Assembly (NCBI GenBank): GCA_050122535.1
Contig: JASFIT010000030.1
Coordinates: 1 to 19,653 of the forward strand
From: JASFEQ01 sp050122535
Lineage (GTDB): Bacteria; Desulfobacterota; DSM-4660; Desulfatiglandales; HGW-15
Length of the DNA: 19,653 nt
Direction of reading: 5' to 3'
Shown: piece after piece, positions 15,090 to 19,653 of the stretch
How positions within the stretch are numbered: the first letter of the stretch is position 1
Layout: every line of letters starts with the position of its first letter
The notes under the pieces: model-generated
Told to the model about the DNA's origin: nothing
Database searches by the model: none
Seen by the model: only the letters and a program-made list of their open reading frames with translations
Translations under genes and position numbers: made by a program

Positions 15090-16425
15090 TTTCATAACAC
15101 TCAAGGATAAGAAGAAATTCGGCATAAAACCTCTTGAGACAGCGTTTAGCGGTGAAGATGGGGGAGCGAGGGATTCTCAAATTACAGGGACGCTGACTGA
15201 TAATCAGATTTCCAGGTTGAGGGGAGGAAAGGGTACCCCCGCGTCCTCGGCCATAGAAGAATCGAGTTCAAATGTCATCACCTACTATGAGAAATTTGTT
15301 AAGAGGGCGACAAATATTCGGGATAGGGTCAGGATTAATCAAGGAATAAACCCCTCTCCCATTCTTTCTGATTTGCACTATATACTCAATGAGAATCTCG
15401 AAGATAAACTGTATGGGTATGCCATATATGCACCGGGCGATTACGAGCCAATGGCGGTTCATAATGTGGAGGTTACATTCATATCTCTAATGGTTGGAAG
15501 AGCAATGAATTACAACCTCAGAACGCTCTTGGGGTTAGGTCTTGCAGCATTCTTGGAAAATGTAGGCATGTACAGAATACCGGAAAGTGTTTTGCAGAAA
15601 AAGGGAAAACTTGGCGACAAAGAGATGGCAATGGTTAGAGAACATCCCAAGAGCAGCTATGAGATCCTCGCCCGCATGGGAGAGAGATATCAGTGGTTAG
15701 CCGAAGTCGCCTTCCAAGTGCATGAGAGATCGGATGGCTCTGGTTATCCGCATGGGCTGAGCGGTGCAGAGATCTACGAGCTGTCCTCAATCATAAGCCT
15801 GATTGACGTCTATGTGGCCATGATAAATGATAGGCCGTACCGGGAAAAATTTCTGCAGGTGGATGCCGTCAAATTTATCATTGAGGAGGGCGTAGAGCTG
15901 TTCCCGGCCAAAATCAGAAAGGCTTTCTTAAAACAGATTCCCCTTTTTCCGATGGATACCTATGTGAGGCAGAGCAAAAAACCCATGGGGCGGACCAACG
16001 CCCTAAGAATAGGGGCCAGAGCCAAGCCAATTCCCCTGAAGAGAAATGACATAGAGTGTTTCGATTTAGGACCCGGTGAGGAAGAATCCATTCGTATCAC
16101 GCCTAAAGCTATAAGGACGGGGAAGATTAGGAAGAAAATGGTCCGCTGGCAAGCTTCGGCAAGCCCCAATGTGTCAAACTATAGGCTTTATTGGTCTAAA
16201 CGGGGCGGTGTAAATTACGATTCATATCATGTTGACCTTGGCAATGTTACCAAAGTTATTCTTCCCGATGATGTGCCTTCATTTCCCCTAGATTCTGGAG
16301 ATATAACACTGGGCGTCTCCGCTGTTAACACAGCTGGAAATGAATCCCACATTACAGAGATCACTGCACACTTCAATTTTGCTGTTCCAGGTCCACCAAA
16401 GAACCTTGAGGTGGAAGATATATAA
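15073..16425 (+). CDS. Degenerate HD-GYP domain protein with C-terminal Fn3-like domain
   Basis: This 450-residue protein has an HD-GYP-like core at about 125-290. The GYP part is kept (DGSGYPHGL, 221-229), and so are H191 and RPYR (254-257). The metal-binding positions are largely lost: the HD dyad is EN (E162, N163 in LENVGM), the HH pair is VH (V216, H217), and the last DxxDA is DVYVA (D245, V248). Active c-di-GMP hydrolysis is therefore unlikely, and a binding or scaffold role is more plausible. The N-terminal 1-100 region has no recognised domain. Residues about 350-450 form a beta-rich module that recurs in the next protein. It starts inside the ATPase gene, with GAGGAT some distance upstream, so the exact start is uncertain. 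Confidence 0.85.
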   Translation: MVRFSNFITLKDKKKFGIKPLETAFSGEDGGARDSQITGTLTDNQISRLRGGKGTPASSAIEESSSNVITYYEKFVKRATNIRDRVRINQGINPSPILSDLHYILNENLEDKLYGYAIYAPGDYEPMAVHNVEVTFISLMVGRAMNYNLRTLLGLGLAAFLENVGMYRIPESVLQKKGKLGDKEMAMVREHPKSSYEILARMGERYQWLAEVAFQVHERSDGSGYPHGLSGAEIYELSSIISLIDVYVAMINDRPYREKFLQVDAVKFIIEEGVELFPAKIRKAFLKQIPLFPMDTYVRQSKKPMGRTNALRIGARAKPIPLKRNDIECFDLGPGEEESIRITPKAIRTGKIRKKMVRWQASASPNVSNYRLYWSKRGGVNYDSYHVDLGNVTKVILPDDVPSFPLDSGDITLGVSAVNTAGNESHITEITAHFNFAVPGPPKNLEVEDI

Positions 16426-16621
16426 TAGGGTGGATTCCATCCCTTGTTTCTCAGCACTTTTGCGCTCAATATGAATTAGGAATCGTGCTAAGGGAATCGC
16501 AATATATTGAAATGTTTTAGAAAAACATACTCCCAGATGACTTTGTGCCTCATCTCACTTCACCTCCACGTTTCCCTTTAAATCTGATTTTTGTTGACCT
16601 CTCAATGCGTCTGTCTTATTT

Positions 16622-17383
16622 GTGAGGGTTGGTTTAACATTCCATGTCTGTCGCCCTAATCCCATGTTAGAATTCCGCATACTTTTTCCACGCTGTGGGA
16701 AAGTGATAAGGCCGCACAGGGAAGCCCCCATTTCAAACAAAGAAAGGAGGCGGCATCCGAGGGAGGCCTGTAATATCCTAGTGGACTACTCATTGAAGGA
16801 GCGCGTATTCAGAGGCTTTATCTTAAACATAAGTCGCGGCGGCGCATTGATATCCAATGGAAGGCCCTTTTTGGTGGGAGAGGAAGTTACAATGGTTTTC
16901 CGACACCCCATTTCCCAAGGAAATCGCAGAATCACCGGAGAAATTGCCTGGGCGAGTCAGAAGGGAATTGGGGTAAAGTTCAAGTCCACGGTGTCATGGG
17001 ACTATGAATTAGATCTCTATAGATCGAAAACTGATCAAGAGAAATCTATCCAAGTGGATAAGGGGGTTATAAAAATGGGCAAGGTTAAAAGGAAAAAGGT
17101 CCGCTGGGAACTTTCATCAAGTCTCGATGTGGCAACCTATAGACTTTACTGGTCTAAAGACGGCGAAGTCAATTATGATTCAGATCACGCCGATTTTGGA
17201 CATGTTACCGAGATTATCCTCCCCGATGACATCCCTTCATTTCCGTTGGTGACAGGTGACATGGAACTGGGCGTCAGCGCTATTAATCATGCTGGAAATG
17301 AATCCGACATTTGCAGGCTCACCGTAGACTTCAATTTTGAGGTGCCAGATGCACCACAGAACCTCAAGGTGGAAGATTTATAA
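16622..17383 (+). CDS. PilZ-domain protein with C-terminal Fn3-like domain
   Basis: This protein of up to 253 residues has a PilZ domain at about 40-125 with RRHPR (R43, R47) and NISRGG (N69, S71, G74), followed by IAWASQKGIGVKF. This is a complete c-di-GMP-binding signature. A C-terminal module (about 151-253) is about 60 % identical by eye to residues 350-450 of the degenerate HD-GYP protein before it. The start is uncertain: GTG at 16622 or ATG at 16664 both lack a good Shine-Dalgarno, and the first 40 residues look unlike the rest. It lies 196 bp after the HD-GYP gene and no promoter was clear in the gap, so it may be in the same unit. Confidence 0.82.
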   Translation: MRVGLTFHVCRPNPMLEFRILFPRCGKVIRPHREAPISNKERRRHPREACNILVDYSLKERVFRGFILNISRGGALISNGRPFLVGEEVTMVFRHPISQGNRRITGEIAWASQKGIGVKFKSTVSWDYELDLYRSKTDQEKSIQVDKGVIKMGKVKRKKVRWELSSSLDVATYRLYWSKDGEVNYDSDHADFGHVTEIILPDDIPSFPLVTGDMELGVSAINHAGNESDICRLTVDFNFEVPDAPQNLKVEDL

Positions 17384-17522
17384 TGCCGTAACTCCTATCA
17401 CGTTTGCACGGGGCAGGAGAATAACCCACGATTAGCATCCGAATACTCAAATGTGGGCACGATATTAGCCGTTTGCTCCGCCTGGTAATTAGGCGCACAT
17501 CTACTTTTTCAGATTCCTATCA

Positions 17523-17909
17523 CTACTTCTGTGGCTTGTAAGCAATGCAGTCGATCTCGACAGCAGCTCCGAGCGCCAATTCCGCTCCGCCCACAGTGAT
17601 CCGTGCTGGGGGATTAGAGCCCATAATACCTAAATAGGCTTCGTTCATTTCTCCGAACGTGCTCATATCTGCGAGAAAAACATCGACCTTCGCCACATCA
17701 TCCAGGGACGCATTACACGCCTTCAGAATGGCCTCAATGTTCCGGAGTGTTTGAGTGGTTTCCGGCCCAGTACCGCCCTCAACCAGATCCATCGAGTTTG
17801 GTTTCACGCCCAGTGTGCCGGAAACATAGATGAAGTCGCCTGCAACCACCGCATGGCAGAACGCCGGAAGCCGGCCAAGCCCTTCCACGTTTACTTTTCT
17901 CAATTTCAT
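17523..17909 (-). CDS. RidA/YjgF-family protein
   Basis: This protein of 128 residues belongs to the RidA (YjgF/YER057c/UK114) family. RidA members deaminate reactive enamine/imine intermediates released by PLP enzymes; other subgroups have different or unknown substrates. The conserved arginine (R103 in PPARITVGG) and glutamate (E120 in VEIDCIA) match the active-site positions of RidA, so imine deaminase activity is plausible. Fold elements such as FIYVSGTLG (26-34) and TLRNIEAILKA (54-64) are standard, and length is normal. The ATG at 17909 is preferred over the TTG at 17921 because GGAGG lies 5 nt before it. It is convergent with the PilZ gene and has no metabolic neighbour. Confidence 0.92.
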   Translation of the reverse strand: MKLRKVNVEGLGRLPAFCHAVVAGDFIYVSGTLGVKPNSMDLVEGGTGPETTQTLRNIEAILKACNASLDDVAKVDVFLADMSTFGEMNEAYLGIMGSNPPARITVGGAELALGAAVEIDCIAYKPQK

Positions 17910-17998
17910 CATATCCTCCAATTTTCTCTTATTAATTTAGCGTCGTGCCCACTAACTGTATGCTTAGACCCCTAATTACAGTATGACATTGAGGCTGG

Positions 17999-18376
17999 TT
18001 ATTCTTCTGGCACGACTTCTTCTTTAAGCTGCACGGACTGAACACATCCGACAAACCGCTTATCTTTTATAATAGGTGAAAGTGTCACGATGATGATTTT
18101 TCCATAGGGCTTGGCCTCGTAATGGAAAGGCTCCGTCCTCCCCTCCTCGAAATCCTGGAGCATCAAATCAAATTTTTTGTTGGTAGCTGCCTTCTTATGA
18201 TGTGAATGGGCATCTTTACCGATGTATTCAGGTTTCCGGTCTAGGATCTGAGCCGCATGCTTATTATAATAAAGGAGAGTCCCTTTCGTGTCGATAATGG
18301 TCACAGCCACTCCCATACATTCCACTGCAAGTGTGACCATTTCCACCAATTGGTTTTCCTCTTTCTTTTCATTCAT
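17999..18376 (-). CDS. Small PAS-domain protein (PAS_10-like)
   Basis: This 125-residue protein is a single PAS domain with a short charged N-terminus and no output domain. It shows VAVTIIDTKGTLLYYN for the opening strands, then an HSHH motif (57-60) and PYGKIIIVTLSPII. The pattern resembles the PAS domain found in DUF438-type proteins, where a cysteine- or histidine-rich loop sits at the same place; haem, metal or small-molecule binding is possible but not shown. The ATG at 18376 is preferred because GGAGG lies 7 nt before it, while the ATG at 18382 is only 1 nt from that site. It is transcribed in the same direction as the RidA gene, about 89 bp upstream of it, and may share a transcript. 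Confidence 0.85.
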   Translation of the reverse strand: MNEKKEENQLVEMVTLAVECMGVAVTIIDTKGTLLYYNKHAAQILDRKPEYIGKDAHSHHKKAATNKKFDLMLQDFEEGRTEPFHYEAKPYGKIIIVTLSPIIKDKRFVGCVQSVQLKEEVVPEE

Positions 18377-18382
18377 GTTCAT

Positions 18383-18869
18383 GCCTCCCTATCTCAGTCG
18401 TATCTACCCTCCTTTATCCGTTGACAGAATCTGAGGGGCAATGAGCTGTCGAATATATTGGCCAAAATCTGCAACATCCCAAAAGCAAAGACAACAAAAT
18501 TCTTTCAAGGCTTGATTTTGTGTTATCAAAAACCGGCAGATTAAGACTTCCCGAATTAGTCTATATTTTATGCCAACAGAAAGTATGGCTTTGAAGACGT
18601 AAATAAAGCCATCTTAATGAGTTACTAATATAGCAATGGACGTCCCCCTATTCGCAAAAATTTGACAAAATGCGGAGGCTTGGCCTTCAATTCGTCCAAG
18701 CTCAGGATCGAAACTCCCCAATAGATAAACTTCAAGTATATGTAATAATTAAAGAACTGTTCTGAACACAACTTCTGGCATGATTCCTGCTGAAAACCGG
18801 AGCGATGGGATATTATCCCAACTAAAACAATTTTGACCGATGTGTGTTTGATTATCAGTAGGAGGTTGC
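18383..18869. other. 487-bp non-coding gap
   Basis: No supportable reading frame was found on either strand. A TTGACA at 18662-18667 has no good -10 partner. The only convincing signal is the sigma54-like promoter at 18776-18790 near the right end. The left part contains the leader of the PAS gene. Confidence 0.5.
18776..18790 (+). promoter_or_regulatory. Sigma54-type promoter candidate for the thioredoxin-fold gene
   Basis: TGGCATGATTCCTGC matches the -24/-12 consensus with GG and GC at the required spacing and two mismatches (C to T at the sixth base and T to C in the -12 box). Transcription would start near 18803, leaving a leader of about 67 nt before the ATG at 18870. Confidence 0.42.
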
Positions 18870-19391
18870 ATGAAAAACATCATCATTATTATTGTCATTG
18901 GTGTCTCAGGATATTTCGGTTATCAACATTTCAGTGGGAAGGGGCCCTTTGGAGACAATGCCATGGTAGCATATGGTGCCGTGGAGTTTGAAACAGGTTC
19001 TGGGATACAGGAAGTGACACCTTACGACCCGTTTAATGCTGAGGATTATGTCGAGCCGGATCAGCCGTCAATTATCGAGCTTTATTCGAGCTCTTGCCCT
19101 GGCTGCAAACGCCTGCACGGACATCTCAAAAGGTTTCTCAAAGTAAGACCTGATGTGGTTGTCACTCAGATTCATCTGGGTAGATACTGGAGTTCGGAAG
19201 ATGTGTGGAACTCTTATAGGGTAGATGTCTATAGCGTCCCGCATATAATCATCTATGGACCTAATGGTAAGTTGATTGCCAAGGATAATGGCAAAGACAA
19301 ATCAGGCTTAGAGTTTTTGTATGATTGGATGAATGACGAGATCAACAAAGACTTGAAGAAACGTTACGAACAAAGAAATAAACCTCGATAA
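18870..19391 (+). CDS. Membrane-anchored thioredoxin-fold protein with CPGC motif
   Basis: This 173-residue protein starts with a short hydrophobic segment (NIIIIIVIGVSGYFGY, 3-18) that should anchor it in the inner membrane, with the rest in the periplasm. After a linker with a PYDPFNAEDYVEPDQP stretch, a thioredoxin fold begins near residue 66. The active site is CPGC (C76, C79), and the cis-proline is present in SVPHII (P124). The role is probably disulfide exchange or delivery of reductant to an envelope protein; the partner is unknown. AGGAGG lies 5 nt before the ATG. It is transcribed alone, possibly from the sigma54-type promoter upstream. Confidence 0.87.
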   Translation: MKNIIIIIVIGVSGYFGYQHFSGKGPFGDNAMVAYGAVEFETGSGIQEVTPYDPFNAEDYVEPDQPSIIELYSSSCPGCKRLHGHLKRFLKVRPDVVVTQIHLGRYWSSEDVWNSYRVDVYSVPHIIIYGPNGKLIAKDNGKDKSGLEFLYDWMNDEINKDLKKRYEQRNKPR

Positions 19392-19653
19392 TTGAGATCG
19401 TAACCTGGAAGCCCACCAAAGCGCACATTACACCTGCTAACCTTGCCTTTTTCTGGGCTAGCCAGAGTATTGATTAATAGCGAGGCTGTCGAAAAAGCAT
19501 TCCTGTTGCAACTTTTTTTCACTCCCTTTTCTGCTCAAAAATCCTAACCCTTCCTAATGTTTCTGGTTTTGCGATTTCAAGCCACAACTCAAGGTATTTT
19601 ATAATAAAATTAATAGTTTACACATAACCCATTTTGTGATATTTGGGAGACAT
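19392..19653. other. Terminal non-coding stretch
   Basis: No supported gene lies in the last 262 bp. A TATAAT at 19600-19605 has no clear -35. The final bases (GGGAGACAT) could be the start of either a plus-strand or a minus-strand gene beyond the window. The sequence GAGGCTGTCGAAAAAG near 19480 resembles the ends of some insertion sequences but no transposase or second end is seen. Confidence 0.35.

Noticed and set aside
19476..19530. Possible insertion-sequence end (GAGGCTGTCGAAAAAG and a T-rich run)
   Set aside because: No transposase, second inverted repeat or target duplication is visible.
1..19653. CRISPR arrays, tRNA and rRNA genes
   Set aside because: No regularly spaced direct repeats and no tRNA or rRNA-like sequences were recognised; a covariance-model search was not possible.

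Overview
The window looks like chromosomal DNA of a Gram-negative, probably anaerobic bacterium of the Desulfobacterota (old Deltaproteobacteria) type. This is an inference from gene content: an acyl-CoA dehydrogenase / DUF6125-like / TetR set, an RND efflux pair, two sigma54-like promoters, several c-di-GMP (PilZ, HD-GYP) proteins, and the dispersed palindromic repeat that reads RQAHHPERSRR when translated. No rRNA, tRNA, CRISPR array or intact mobile element was seen.

Layout. Positions 1-977 (minus strand) hold the N-terminal half of an FHA protein cut by the window edge, a 65-residue zinc-ribbon-like protein with a good sigma54-type promoter (638-652), and a small helical hypothetical protein. 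Positions 1060-3792 (plus) form a likely lipid or aromatic-acid metabolism unit: acyl-CoA dehydrogenase, a DUF6125-like protein and a TetR regulator. Alternating half-sites overlap the promoter in front of it (962-1002). A cluster of three different hairpin repeats separates the second and third genes. Positions 3943-8354 carry an RND permease and its membrane fusion protein, overlapping by 4 bp and without an outer-membrane channel gene. A repeat-filled gap (8355-8735) precedes a papain/transglutaminase-like protein with a basic aromatic tail (8736-9395). A very AT-rich promoter island (about 9640-9780) drives a tiny XRE-type HTH gene with a TTG start, followed by a DksA/TraR-type zinc-finger protein with long extensions (10218-10871).

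Positions 10975-17383 are the most unusual part. Two divergent units share the 14000-14288 intergenic region. Leftward are a MerR-type regulator fused to a PAS-like/MmyB-like ligand domain and a 705-residue-frame protein with two PilZ domains followed by an acyltransferase-like region. Rightward are an ExeA/GspA-type AAA ATPase, a degenerate HD-GYP protein that overlaps it by 17 bp, and a PilZ protein. The last two carry the same roughly 100-residue C-terminal beta-rich (Fn3-like) domain, about 60 % identical by eye. Together this suggests a c-di-GMP-responsive surface, envelope or secretion system in which a dead phosphodiesterase domain may act as a sensor or scaffold. The function is not known from the sequence.

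The right end has a RidA-family protein and a small PAS protein (both minus), a 487-bp gap with a sigma54-like promoter, and a membrane-anchored thioredoxin-fold protein with a CPGC motif (18870-19391). The last 262 bp contain no supported gene.
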